From contig CAVNZM010000001.1 of NCBI GenBank assembly GCA_963693365.1, forward strand, positions 3,224,001 to 3,288,000: a stretch of 64,000 nt of DNA. The letters run 5' to 3'. Positions 24,703 to 37,557 of the stretch are shown here, piece after piece. This stretch comes from Amoebidium appalachense. Its lineage: Eukaryota > Ichthyosporea. Position numbers and translations under genes: made by a program. The notes below the pieces were generated by a model. That model did no database searches. It was not told the origin of the DNA and worked only from the letters and a program-made list of their open reading frames with translations. Numbering within the stretch: position 1 is the first letter of the stretch; each line of letters begins with the position of its first letter.

Positions 24703-25243
24703 GGGGGGGGGGGGGGGGGGGGGGGGGGAATGGCATAGGTGTGCACTCAGTGTATGGTAGCCTGAAGTTTTCACGTATATGTCTTAAAGGGTTTGAGTAT
24801 GTCAACAATGCGGTACCGCAATAATATAGCAGCTCACCGATATCCCCGGAACTTGAACCCCACATGGGCATTAAGATAATTGTTCTCCCCTTCCCCCCCC
24901 CTCCCCCCCCCCCCCCCCCCCCCCCCCCAACCCACCACCACCAAAAAAAAAAAAAGAAAAGAAAAGAACAGAAAAAAATTGAAAGAAAGAAAGGTTGAGG
25001 GCTTCCCAATGGGCCATCCCTCTTCAGAAATATCCCACAAACTTAAGATTCTTATCAGTCAAGAATCCAGGTCCAAGAGTTTGTGAGGACTGTGGCACCC
25101 TATATAGGCCAGAGGGCAGGCAAGTGTAGCATCGACTCGCAGACATGATTAGCACTAGGACAGCTACTGTGGATCTATTAGGAGGAATGCGACATATAGT
25201 AGTACTGGATTGGAAGCCGAGAGAGGGAGGGTGGAAGGGGTAT

Positions 25244-25292
<49 letters not shown>

Positions 25293-26717
25293 GTGGGGCC
25301 GGAAGGGGGAGAGGGGAGGGGGGGTCTCGAGGGGGGGAGGCAGGAAATGGCTACCGATACCAAAATTTGTCGACTCAAGCCACATGTGGTCCTGCAATGG
25401 TTGAATCCGCCTAACTACTAGTAGGGGTTTAATTGACGGTTTTAGAACCTTTCTTTGGGATGCACACCGTACGTACGTATACCATATTAGAGAAGCAGTT
25501 CATGGATTGTAAATGGCTGGCTGGTGTGGGTCTTTCATATTATTTGTGTGTGTGTGTGTGGCCCAGGGGAATGGGCAAGGAGGGGAAGGGGGGGAGGGGG
25601 GGGGGGGGGGGAGGAGGGGGGGGGGGGGGGGGGAGGAGCCTCGGAGGGACAGGGCTTCGGAGAAGGAGCGGGGGGAAGGGGAGGGGGAAGATCTGGGGGA
25701 AGGCCCTATTGCGGAGGGGGGGGGGGGGGGGGGAAGACAGGGATGTGGAGCTGGCTATTTCTCTTCCTTCTCCCCCCCCCCCCCCCCCCTCCCCCTCCCC
25801 CCCCCCCCCCCCTCTCCCCCCCCCCCAAAAAAGACCCTCATACTGATAACAAATAAACTGTAAATAAATAAATATCATAAACATCATCATGACACGGGCC
25901 ACCGTCGTGACGGTACAGGCTATTTTTAACGAAGTTCGGAAGACCATATACGTATGGCAGTAGTGAGTGTTGCGTCTGTCTTCAGCCTACTGAGGTTGTC
26001 AACATCTGCAGGCCCAGCCCCGTGCGCACACCATATAGCTATTTTTGATGGTGTTGGGCAGCCTGGGCAGATCCCGTTGTGCCATCGTATGATGCATGAT
26101 GGTTTCGGTGCGCACGTAAAAATATGGCCATTATTAGCTTGTATGCGTGCGCTTGTTATTTTACTAGTTGTTTGGGCCTACTTCCAGTTGTAGCATAGTA
26201 TAATAGCTGCTAATTCTATCAGGGGTGTCTGCCAGAGTGTGCATACGTCCAAGTTGTTACAACACTATTATGATGTACGGGTGGCACTGGGCACACCCGC
26301 CACCTACAATACGGATTACCCGTAGCAATACTCGGTGACGACGACGCCAGGCCCCGGCGCGCGCGGAGCTCGAGGCTCGCTGCTCTCGTTCTTGGCATCG
26401 CCACAAGCTGTGGAAACGGTTACAACCTTGCCAGAAATTTCGGCGGTCACGGTGAAGGGGTATACGTATTGTGTACACTGTATGGCATATGTGCATGTGA
26501 CCATCTGGCACATATCTGCAGAGGGTCTGGCTGGCACAGTGCAGCCAAGGACATGTGCCGTTACGAACTGCCGTGACGTGCGTGCACGCGTGTGTGTCGG
26601 ACAACTCGCCGCCCTCGGACAAATCGATTTCACGATCCCACGGTGGAGTCAAGACTTATTATATCACAGATATCATTGCTCTAATCCTAATTTAGAACAC
26701 ATGGATTAGGGGGGGAA

Positions 26718-26759
<42 letters not shown>

Positions 26760-28351
26760 CGGACACGACTTCAGGATTCATGACGAGCACTGTGGCCCAC
26801 GCACAGATATGCTCAAATCGATAAATATGATTGGATAACGGCGCATCAAACTTTTTGGTTGCGATTGGCTGCACGGGTTCCAAAACTTAAACCAATCACA
26901 TTGTGCGGAGCTAAGCGGGCGCTTTTGAGTTTTGACACCCCGATCTCCTCTGATAGATGTCCAAAGTGGGGTTTTACTTTTTCATCAGGTAGCAAAGTGC
27001 GTGGAGCATGTCCAAAGCCTGTAGAAAATTAGCTGATAAGCCTTATCATTTGAGTAAAAATGACCTAAATTTCATGAAATTCTTTAATTAAATATTCGTG
27101 TAAGGTAATGAAACGTGGGAATTGTTTTTTCAAGAAATTTTATTTAAGAAATCATCCGACAATATATATTTGCATTTTTAATTTTCATAGAAAAGAACTC
27201 CATCTTATACAAATCAGCTGTTGCAGTTATCTGTGGTGTTAATGGGCTATAAACGATCTGTAACTAGTATACCTGGTTTGGCCCAGGTGTTATTGAACAT
27301 ATACTATTGGAGTCGTTCACTCATATATGTGCGGGAGGCCAGCCATTAGCTCAGGCGCTGACAAGCAGTCAGGCAGCCTGTAGGCTGTGGCCCACGCACA
27401 TCGAGCCCTTTAGACTCTAGGAAGATATTTCTAGCCAATAGAAGAGGGTTCTAGTTTCATGCGATCCGGATCCCCCAAAACTTCAGTCTTTGTATCATCC
27501 GTGGATTCCGTACAATAGAGGCACGGAACACCAACCTTGAGGTTAGAATAGCCTTCCTAGCCAGAATCAAGTCTTGATGCAACATATGGTTTTGCTATGA
27601 ACTATATTTCGCAAGTTTCGCCCTCTCCTATATATGCTATGGAGCTCTGTTTGCCTCGAGGCTTATGTGCAGACGTCGCTCATGACTGATTGGTCTCTTC
27701 TCCATCCGAAAGATTTCATTGGCAATGTCGACCTGCCGCCTGGCGCCCAGTCAGAACTGAGACTTCCCAAAGAGGTCATATGTGGGGGGCGGTTTACTGG
27801 CGGATGCATATCTATCAATAAGTGTAACCTGTTAGCTAATGCAATAGAACCGGAGGTTATTCGGGTTTTATTCTCTTTTCTCCCTCTCTTCCTCAATATA
27901 TCCGTTTTAAAATGACTATCCTAGATCACCTTATTAATGCTGCACAGTATGATATTGTGATACGGTGCCTTAACTTTCTTTCGGAGCCTACCGATGCTAG
28001 CCTCTGCTTACCCATAATGTGTATTAGGGGTGTCGTATACTACGATGGCGCTAATTGTTGCCTAGCATGTACATGTCACTAGCTGCATTTGATTGGCTGC
28101 GCTGGAAAACGCAGTAGGCCGTCAAGTGTGGCTGGGCCCCCGGCAGTGTCCACGCAATAAAAAGTGTGTGAACCCCAAGAGGTCATTCCACTGGTTGCCG
28201 ATAATCGCTCAAAGTACATGTGCATATATGTTCGTGAATACAAAGTGCATAAACCCCCCCTAAATCATGTAACGCGATCAGGATTCATCAATCCGTGTGG
28301 CACGAACAAAATCTTCTGCACGCGCATCTCCGTCGAAACTGGAATGGAACC

Positions 28352-28359
28352 TATAAAAG
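28352..28359 (+). promoter_or_regulatory. TATA box candidate for the T-box gene
   Basis: TATAAAAG in the context ACCTATAAAAGCCGC lies 220 bp upstream of the T-box ATG. The intervening 5' leader is tract-free. Confidence 0.5.
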
Positions 28360-28571
28360 CCGCACATACGCCATTTCCGTGTCGTTGAAGAGAAAAGTGC
28401 GCGAGGCTCAGATTCAACCGTGCAGACACAAATGGGCAACTGAAGAGAAGACAAACGCGACAAAAACCAAAAACGTGCATTTTCCATATTGCCGTTTAAC
28501 GCAGTACACAGAAGGGGTTTTTTGTTGCCTCTCTGTCAAATAACATAAAAAAGTATAGAAGTAGAGAGAGA

Positions 28572-31343
28572 ATGGTTCAGCAGGGAGACATGTATCAGTA
28601 CGCGTGCGACTGGAACAACATTGCCATGTCTTCATATTCACCAATTTCCGGAAACATGAAGGCTGAGCCGGAGTCTATGTCTGTGGAGGGATATGAAGCA
28701 GACTCATACAGCCAACAGAGCTCCCGGCAGCTTCGTCTTTCTAGCAACTCTACTTCTGAGGCTATTGAGTCTCTGAGGAGAAAAATCGACAACATCACAG
28801 AAAGTGCTAATGTGGATCGGTAAGACACCCATTTTGTCCTGCTTTTGCCCTGCTTGTATCTTGGTTATTTTGGTACCGACTTAATAATGGAACGTGCATG
28901 TGGCATTTGCCTTCACAAGTGGCTACGAGTACTCGTGTGCTATATTACACACTTTAATCCTTTGGAGCCATCCCATTCTGTTTCTGTGCGCAAAACACCA
29001 TCACCATAGAAAAATCTAATCACACACTTTCTCTTCTCAGAAACAAGATGCTCGAAGAAATCGTTGACCTGTGCTTTACGACCGTGAACGAGCAAGTAGC
29101 GCCAGACCATTTGGCACAACTCGAGCAATATACCAAGGAACACGTGCAACGGGAGGAACTTCTCATGGAGGGAGAGAACAATACCTTCCCCATGGACCCT
29201 TTCGACTTCCCAGGCATGTCCATCGACTCTGAATTCGGCTCTATGACGGGCCCATTTTCCCCCCTCATGACGCCAAGCCCGTGGCACTCGCCCGACATGT
29301 CACCCATGGTGAATGACAATGCCTCTCCGCTCTCGACGAGTTTCAGCAACGTCGACCTCGACTCGTTCATGGCTAGCAGCTGCACGGCCGACCAAAACAT
29401 CCACGGGCTAAGTTTGGATTCCTTGCAGCAGCAGCCTGGGCAGACGTACAACCCCATGCCCTACAACCCCACCTGTGGGATGAGACTCAAGCACCAAGAG
29501 CTGTGGGCGCGCCTGCACGGCCTGAAAAACGAAATGATTGTCTCTACAAAGGGGCGTCAACTCTTCCCCCCCATCGAGGTGACAGTTCTCGAGCTTGTGC
29601 CAGACCAGAAGTATACGGCATGGCTGCGGTTCGAATGCGAAGACCCCAAGGGTGCTGGGTGGAGGTGGGCCGAGCAATCCGGGTGGCAGCTTGTGCGCAA
29701 ACTGAGAAGTAAGTGCTTGATTCCGTTGCCCTCCCAATCGCCCTTGTGTGCATGTGTGGGTGTGCAACATCACGTGCAAATCTTATGTTAGGTTAGATAT
29801 AACGGATTTTTTTGTCTGGTTGCCTTTCTTTTTCTTTCCTCCATTTTTTTTTACCCTTTTGCTGAGCCCCTTCAACCTACACATTCTATCATTGTGCACA
29901 CGACACACCTCAATCCCTTTCCCCCAGTATTGATTAAAGAGCACAAAAATCCCAAGTCAAAACAAAATAGCTGAACTAACGTTGCCTTATTGCCACAGGA
30001 ACAAACAGCCTGCTCTTCCACCACAACACCAGTGACCATGCTCAAGAGCTCTACGTGCTCCCAGGTGGCCCATTCACCGGTGAGCAAATCATGAAGGAGG
30101 GCCTGTCGTTTGCACATGCAAAAATCACCAACAAGCCCAACACAAAGGGAGCAGTCTACATCGAGTCATTCCACAGCTACGTGCCCGTTGTCTACCTTGC
30201 CCCTGCCCCTTCGGAGGTTGGGGACCATCTGCAGGCCGTGTCCCCCCCTCATTCGTCCAAGAATCTTCGCCGCTCATCTGAGTCCTGCGGGCTCAATCTT
30301 ACCTGCCACCCCAGCGAAATCAAAAGGTGAGCGGCAGTTTCCAGTCTCCTCTTAGTTGTATCCCTTTAGTTTGTTGAAAATTGCCTGCAGCAACAGTCTT
30401 TCATTTTGGTTTTGGCGCTCGTGCGTTGCCAATTCTTTTTCCCTCCCCCCCCCCTCCTGGCAAGGCGCTCCTTCCCCAGGGTTCCTACCATCTCCTGCAC
30501 CCTCCCTTTTATCCGTCCAATCAGTGTTGCGCAGGTGACTCACCGTTTTTGCCCTCCACTAGGTACCCCCTCCAGCTGTGTAGCTTCATTGCCTGCACGG
30601 CATACCACAACAAGGAGCTTGCCCAGATCAAAATCCTCGCCAACCCTCAGACCCGCGGCACCCGGGTGCTCGGCAAAATCACCCCCCACCTGGCCCAGGA
30701 ATTTGTCTCGGGCGAGTTGGTAGGGGAGGCAGGCATCGGCAAGCACAAGGAGCAGTACCTCCGCCGGTGCATGTCTGCCGGCAATGTGATGGTGCCACAG
30801 TCCGAGTTGGAGAGCACTAGCGAGCAGTCCCTGGGCTCCGACACCCACCCCATGGGCACGCTGATGGAGGGGGTCGAACTTTCCGGAAACTCTGCCTATT
30901 CCCCACAATCGTCACGCCCCATCCCACTCACTACAGGGGGCTCCTCCCCATCGCTTTTGCAGCGCCGCCCGTTCAAGCGCTCCACCAGTCTCGTGCGCGA
31001 GCTGCATGCACACAACCAGGAAATGGGCCTTCTGCGCTCTCCCTCCACCCCTTGCGCCATGCTGGGAACCGTTTCTCCGCGCAGCCCACGCAGCCCCCTT
31101 TCCTTTGCGCCCATGCCACCCGTGTTCCCCCCTGCGGGCGCTGCCAACTATGGAATGCCGATTGGATCCATGGGCTCGTTTCCATTGGCTGATTTTGGCG
31201 GCCCACTTGCAATGTCGATGCCCTATGGTGTCTCTATTAAGGCGGAGGGCGGAAGATCAGAGATGAACGGTCTTTTCCCTTCACTTCCAGAGCAGCACCA
31301 ATCACCAATTGTTGTGCGCCGGTATTTGGTCCACAAGCAATAA
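28572..31343 (+). CDS. T-box transcription factor
   Basis: Sequence-specific DNA-binding regulator of nuclear transcription. Four exons: 28572-28819, 29041-29708, 29999-30326, 30563-31343. All phases agree and encode 674 residues. The T-box spans about residues 228-455: LKHQELWARLH, NEMIV (from 246), KGRQLFPPIEV, GGPFTGEQIMK, FAHAKITNKPN, SFHSYVPVVYL and FIACTAYHNKELAQIKI (Thr427), the family order including the TAYxN minor-groove segment. Residues before the box are acidic and Ser/Met/Pro-rich. The tail of about 220 residues is Pro/Ser-rich with basic patches and could hold effector functions. A Ser-rich stretch enlarges the loop before the TAYHN segment by about 30 residues. Introns are only 221-290 bp and lack microsatellites, unlike the neighbours. 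The ATG has A at -3 and follows a stop-rich leader. Subfamily (Brachyury or other) cannot be settled without a tree. Confidence 0.93.
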
Positions 31344-31818
31344 GAAGAATCTAGGGAGTTTTGAAATGTTTAGAATAGCACGCTGCTTAGAAAATGGAAT
31401 TAGTTGCTTCCATGCTAGTATACTCTTGCCGGTTAATTTCATACTAGTATGTCATTAGCACTGGCCCCGTTATTTATGACCTAATTGAATTTTGACTCCC
31501 TCTTTCGTAAATATTGCCAGCCCGAATATACAAAAGAATATATTTTTATGCCTAATCTGAGTTTAAACAAAAATTACACACTGAATTGTTGTGTGATCAA
31601 TTTTTAATCTGTAACATGTAACCAAATTACAGAATGCCTAAGTTCACCCGAATGATATACCTTGAATACATTCTCTTGTAGGGGATGTGCGCCTTGCAAC
31701 AAAATGGTGATAAAGCTTTTCACACTGAAAATAAGCCATTTGTCGTCTTCGGCAGGTTGTGGCTAGTTCCGTCTCTCTCTCTCGCTCTCTTCTTCTGTCT
31801 CCTTCCCTCTCTCTCTCT

Positions 31819-31941
<123 letters not shown>

Positions 31942-32231
31942 CCCCCCCCTCCCCTCCCCACCGCTAACCACAAAACGCACACACCAACCCCATTACCACT
32001 ATTCCCTTGCACGGGGAAAGAAAAAAACTGTGCATGAACAGGCAAGCACAGGCCCTCCCTTGCCCTAACCCGCCCGGCTTATTTTTTTTTATTTTATTTT
32101 TTTTTATTTTTTTGGTTGGCTTTCCTTTTGGAGGCATCGTGCTCACTCTTCTTTTGCACACGACACTTTCATCCTGCTTTGCCCTGCCCAACCCCCCCCC
32201 CCCCCCCTCCCTCCCTCCCCCCTCCCCCCCC

Positions 32232-32332
<101 letters not shown>

Positions 32333-32803
32333 CCTGCCAGCGCACCCTGCCCCCTTTTACCTCCCAACTCGAGCCCAAAAACAAAGAAATTAAAGAAAAG
32401 AAGGGTAAAGGAAACAAGGATGCTTAATTTTCAAGAAAAAATAGACAAAGAGAGAGCTGCAGCATGCACATGGCAAAACTTGCCCCCCCTTTCTCCCCCC
32501 AACCCTCTCTCCTTCCCCCTCCCTCCCCCCCCCCCCCCCTCCCTCCCCTCCCCCTCCCTCCCCTCATCCCCCGCCTCCCTCCCCCAACCCCCTTCTCCCC
32601 CCCCCCCCCCCCCCCCCCTTTCCCCCTCCGGCCCATTGCCCCTATACCTGCCCCCCTGACATCTTTGGCCAAGCCACACATGTTAACCCCTGCGGACACC
32701 ATCGTAATTTCAGAATCTGTGTTCGGCCTCACACCTTCTGCTCCTATCATGTCCTCCTCCTCCTCATCCCCAACCGCCCCCTCCCCCCCCCCCCCCCTCT
32801 CTC

Positions 32804-32834
<31 letters not shown>

Positions 32835-33438
32835 AGGCCTTCCCCCGGCCAGCACACCCAAACCCACACATCCCTTCCCTCCCCTCAAAAAATTCACCCC
32901 TTGTTCCCCATTCTGCGCACTTTCCAATCGTGCAGTAAGGGCACCATTCTTCTTACACTGATTGGTCGAAAATCACGGACCCCTCCGTACATCACTAATC
33001 ACTTCTTTGCCTGTAAACCTCCCAAAATGCAACTTGGATACCTGGATCTTGCTAACTTGGTAGCATGAAATCACGAATCATCCCAAGCTGACTCTTTCTC
33101 GGAAAATATACTGTTTCGGTAACAAACCGTTCTGCAGGGCTGGCAGTGAGTGTGGAGAGAGCAATGAACGGTGTTTATGTTTGGTGGCTGCATGGAACGT
33201 AAGGAGTTGTGGGTGGTGAGGCTATGGCTGAGAGGCCTGGGGGAGGGGGGGGGGGGCGGCCGATAAGGGGGAGAGGGGGAGTATATGGATGTTATTGTGG
33301 TGTTTCGGGCCTGGGGGCATAGAGGAAAGGAGGGAAGGGAGATTGGCGGGAGCACAGGCTTGCATTAAATGAGTCTTTCTTTTTCCAGGGCCCCCGGGCA
33401 GGGCAGGACAGGTGGTGGTGGTGGTGGTGGTGGAGGGG

Positions 33439-33472
<34 letters not shown>

Positions 33473-34139
33473 GTGGCAAAGCGGCTGGCTAACTTGGATA
33501 TTGCAAAAGTGGATCTTAGGGGAAGTGTTGGATGGTGAGGTAGTGTGTGGATCCATGGGGGGTGGGCAGGTGTGTGCGCGGGTATGTGGGTGTGTTGTGG
33601 GGGGAGGGGTCCGGGGAGGGGGGGGGGGGGGGGGGGGGGAGGGATCGGGGGGGGGGCAGGGATGGGGGGGGATCGGAGGGGGGATCGGGGAGGGGGCTGG
33701 ACATGGGGAAAGATACATCGAGAAGTTGAGAGATTACACAAGAGGAGGCAATAGTAGGCCTTGGACGAAATTTCAATATAAAGATAAGAGGGTGCAATGA
33801 CGAATTTATGAGTCGAACCATTGCAGTCCTGCTACCCTTGAATTGCGCTTGGTTTCGATATTAGTTTGCGTGGGTGTGCGACGGACAAGATGGGGGGGGG
33901 GGGGGTGGGGGGCAGCGCGGGGGGTGGGGTTGGGAGGGGGGGGAAGAGGGGCAGGAGAGGGGGAGAGAGGGAAGGGAGATTAGCTCCGGCAGGCTAGGAA
34001 CTTCGGGGAGAAATGCGCAAAAAGATATGAACCCAGTGGGAAAGTAAACAAATGTTAACCCCAGGCACAAGTTGACACCGAGGAAACGAAACAGGGAGAG
34101 GCTCCCGGGGGGAGGCGGGGTGGGGGGGAAATGTAAGCG

Positions 34140-34352
<213 letters not shown>

Positions 34353-34504
34353 GAGGAGGTGGGGGTGGGGGTGGAAGGGATATCATCTGATCCAGAAGCA
34401 CCCATTCCGTCTTCGCCCAAGAGTGTGACTGGCAGTAAATTCACAAAAGACCCCGCCCGCCCTCCGCTCCCCCTGGGGAGGGGGGGAGGGGGGGGAGGAA
34501 TGCA

Positions 34505-35797
34505 GCTATATGTTGTGACAGACATCTAGCTATCGATACAAACCCGTTATATTTTGTATATCTGGCACAGGCGGGTCATGCAACGTCTTTTCATCACCAT
34601 GTTGTATCTCGGTGATATGTGGTCCAAACCCCTTCCGATCTGAAAACCCCCACACCAGACCCTCCCCCCCCCCCCTCCCCCCCTTCTCCCCCCCCCCCCC
34701 CCATTCATCCAGCACTCCCCGGCGGTTGCACATACATGCACACAAACATATCGATGGCAGCCTTGGTTTCTGAAAAGCAGAAAAAGGGAGGGAGGAAGAA
34801 GGGAGCTCAGACGGAATGCTTGTGCAAAAACATGGACCCATAAGGAAAGGAAACTGAAGAGAGGGAGGGAGGGAGGGGGGGGAGAGAGAGAGAAAGGGGG
34901 GGGGGGGGGGGGGGGATACATTCGACAAGGTCAGCCTGGCCCCTATCCTCCCCCCCCCCCCCCCCCCCCTCCCCCCCCCCCAAAAAAAAAGAAAGAAAGA
35001 AATAGAGAAAGAGAGAGAGAAGGAAGAATTAAATAGAAGCGACAGCCATACACTGCGACAGATACAACTCATTAATATGATGCCGTTACTTGTGCATATC
35101 TGGTATATCTAAAGTAAATCCACACACGAATCCACATCTTTTCATCACCACGTCGGATTGTGCGCATCGGGCCCCGTGGCCACTCACGCGCTGCCCCCCC
35201 TCCCCCCCCCCCCCCCCCTCGCCCATCCATCTCCTTTCCCCCCTTGACCCCCCTCCACTCTTCCCCTACCCCTGCCCGTCCGCAGGCACCTCCTCATCCC
35301 CCACCCCTCCCCATTTGTCCTCCTGTTGATCACACACACAACACACTACTTACATCCACTTGCACCCTTGCATTATTTTTGGCAAGGACTTAAGTGGAAG
35401 GAGGATAGAGGAGGAAGGGAAGATGGGGGGGGGGGGGGGGGGGGGGGGAGAGGGAGGGATATATATACACACGACAAGTGGGAAAGAGCGCCAGGTGCCG
35501 GGGAGGGGGGAGGGGGAGGGGGGGGGGGGTGGGGGGGGGGGAGGGGGGAGGGGAAGGGGAAGGAGGATGGAGAGGAAAGTAGGCGGGTGTTTGTTACAAA
35601 GGCTACAGTGGGTCCAGGAGGGAAGATACTGATGTAGGGAAAACACGAAATTTTGACACCGATGCCATAGAAGGGTTAGGGTCAGTAGAGAGAAGGTATG
35701 CGTGAACGAAGAGAGGGGTGTTTTGGGGTGGGAAGGGGAAGGGTGGGGGGGGGGGGGGGGAGGGGGGGGGGGTGGACATTCGACGGGGAACGACCCT

Positions 35798-35836
<39 letters not shown>

Positions 35837-36450
35837 AAAACAAAAAACACACACACAAAGAAAAAGCAAACACAAAAAGGGAAGGGAAAGTATATCCATG
35901 CGCGAACCTACATCTTTTCTTCACCATGTCGGATTGTGCACATGTGGTCCCGTGACCATTCACACTCCAACCCCCCTCCACCTCTCCCCCCCCCCCCCCC
36001 CTCCCCCCCCCCCCCCAAACACACACACACACACATCTCCATTCGCCGCCCCCTGCTGGATATGCACAACACAGGCAAACACACCTGCTTGCACCCTTAC
36101 ATATATTGTTGAGAAGGACTCAGGGCGAAGGAGGATGGAAATATTGGGGGGGTGGCCGGGGGGCGGGGAGCGGGAGGGGGGGGAGGGGGAGGGAGGGGAG
36201 GGATTTGATGGAGGGAATGACATATGAGGGCAATTTGTAGAGGAAAGCAACATTCTGCATGAGCCAGAGAAGTGGGAAAGGGAGCCCACCCGGGGGGGGG
36301 GGGGGGGGAGGGGGGGGGGGGGGGGGGGAGGGCTGGCCGGAAAAGAATAGTAAATAGACAAAAGGAAAGGCAAGCAATGTAGAGGGTGTGGGGATGGGTG
36401 TGCATGTGAGGAGTACATAGTCTCCCTGAGGGTTTGGAAACACATTTAGC
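34505..36450 (+). repeat. Two to three degenerate copies of a ~0.55-0.75 kb block
   Basis: Matching landmarks recur. TCTTTTCATCACCA followed by a TGTGGTCC-like word occurs near 34590, 35140 and 35915. GTATATCTGG occurs near 34557 and 35102. CTTGCACCCTTGCAT near 35357 matches CTTGCACCCTTACAT near 36088. A GGACTTAAGTGGAAGGAGGA-like word near 35385 matches one near 36116. GTGGGAAAGAGC near 35478 matches one near 36271. Copies differ mainly by the length and placement of poly-C and poly-G tracts. The left copy is the most diverged. Confidence 0.6.
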
Positions 36451-36711
36451 AAAGATAGTGTTGGAGTGCAATAGGCCATTTTATTATATATATTCTACAC
36501 TTTTATTTAGCCTGGTGACCAGTACCGGCACGAATACTTTACACATTTTCCTCAGGGTGACCTTTCATGTTATCCCTGTCTTATGAAGCCTGCTGCTACT
36601 ACAAGTGCTACAAAATACCCGAGGTGAAGATAACCGATATTGGAACGGGACGTATTCAAGAAACACGTCCAACACGATTACACGATAGTGTGTTTTAAAA
36701 TTAGTAGTGTT

Positions 36712-37485
36712 CTACTTTGGGCAGTTCTTCTTAAAGAAGTGGCACGTGCACGTGTCGTAGTTGAGGCTGGAGCTGAGCACCTGGAAGGGTGTCTGGTAGT
36801 TGACCTGTTGGGGGATAGTGTTGTCAACATTTAACCCCATTCTGGTGGTGCATCATTCCTCACACCACACAACTTTATCTCCTTTCTCTTACACTTGAGA
36901 TATTCCGCAAAACATCCATTTTGGTTGCTTCGAAGCCATCTCCCTATCTACATTCCCTCATCCACATTTCCTTTCTAGCCCTTTTTTCCAGAAACGCGTA
37001 AATAGGACTCGTTTGTACATACAGCCGCTCCCCCCCCCCCCCCCCCCACCCTCCCCCTCCACCCGCCCCCTCCCCTCCTCCCCTTCCCCGCGGATGCCAT
37101 ATTATACCCATTATGCCCGCGCACACAAAACACATTAACACGTGCAGAGTAGACAGAACAGCAGCAATCTGCACTTGCCTGTTTGCACTTGCAGGCCTCC
37201 ACACCCCAGTCCTGGTCCCTGTAAGGGTACAATTTTTCGTGTTAGTTTGAATATACCAGGTTATTCATATGCAGCCAGACAAGAGCTGCTGTGCCAAATA
37301 TTCCGTGGCGATTTATGTGAGATTTCTTCCCAGTGGCCAGGTGCGTGTGCCGTGGGGGGTAGTTGTAATGGGCATGCATTCTTTACTTTGCTACATGGTC
37401 GAAGTAGGCAGGGGCCCGGGGTCCCTAAATTAATTTTTGTTTCAACTTTTTTTTTTTTTTTTGGGGGGGTGGTGGTGGTGGTGTG

Positions 37486-37557
<72 letters not shown>

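Larger units (their letters stand above)
20490..28351. other. Long spacer between DUS1 and the T-box gene
   Basis: No gene could be supported. 20490-26759 carries poly-C and poly-G tracts, a (TTTG)n run near 21070-21110, (GT)n at 22304-22392, CGTA/TGCG alternation near 23818-23870, and a 78-nt G run at 23376-23453. Short open frames near 26335-26709 and 27634-27915 have complex sequence but no recognisable family or splice context. From 26760 to the T-box promoter the sequence is complex, AT-richer and free of long tracts, and probably contains the T-box regulatory region. Confidence 0.55.

Noticed and set aside
26335-26709. Possible protein-coding exon with GC-rich sequence
   Set aside because: No ATG, no clear acceptor/donor pair and no recognisable motif; kept only as part of the spacer description.
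27634-27915. A 93-codon open frame upstream of the T-box gene
   Set aside because: No family resemblance and weak codon pattern; more likely chance or regulatory DNA.
32640-32780. Additional downstream T-box exon
   Set aside because: The T-box frame ends with a stop at 31343 after a complete C-terminal exon, and this island has no matching splice sites.
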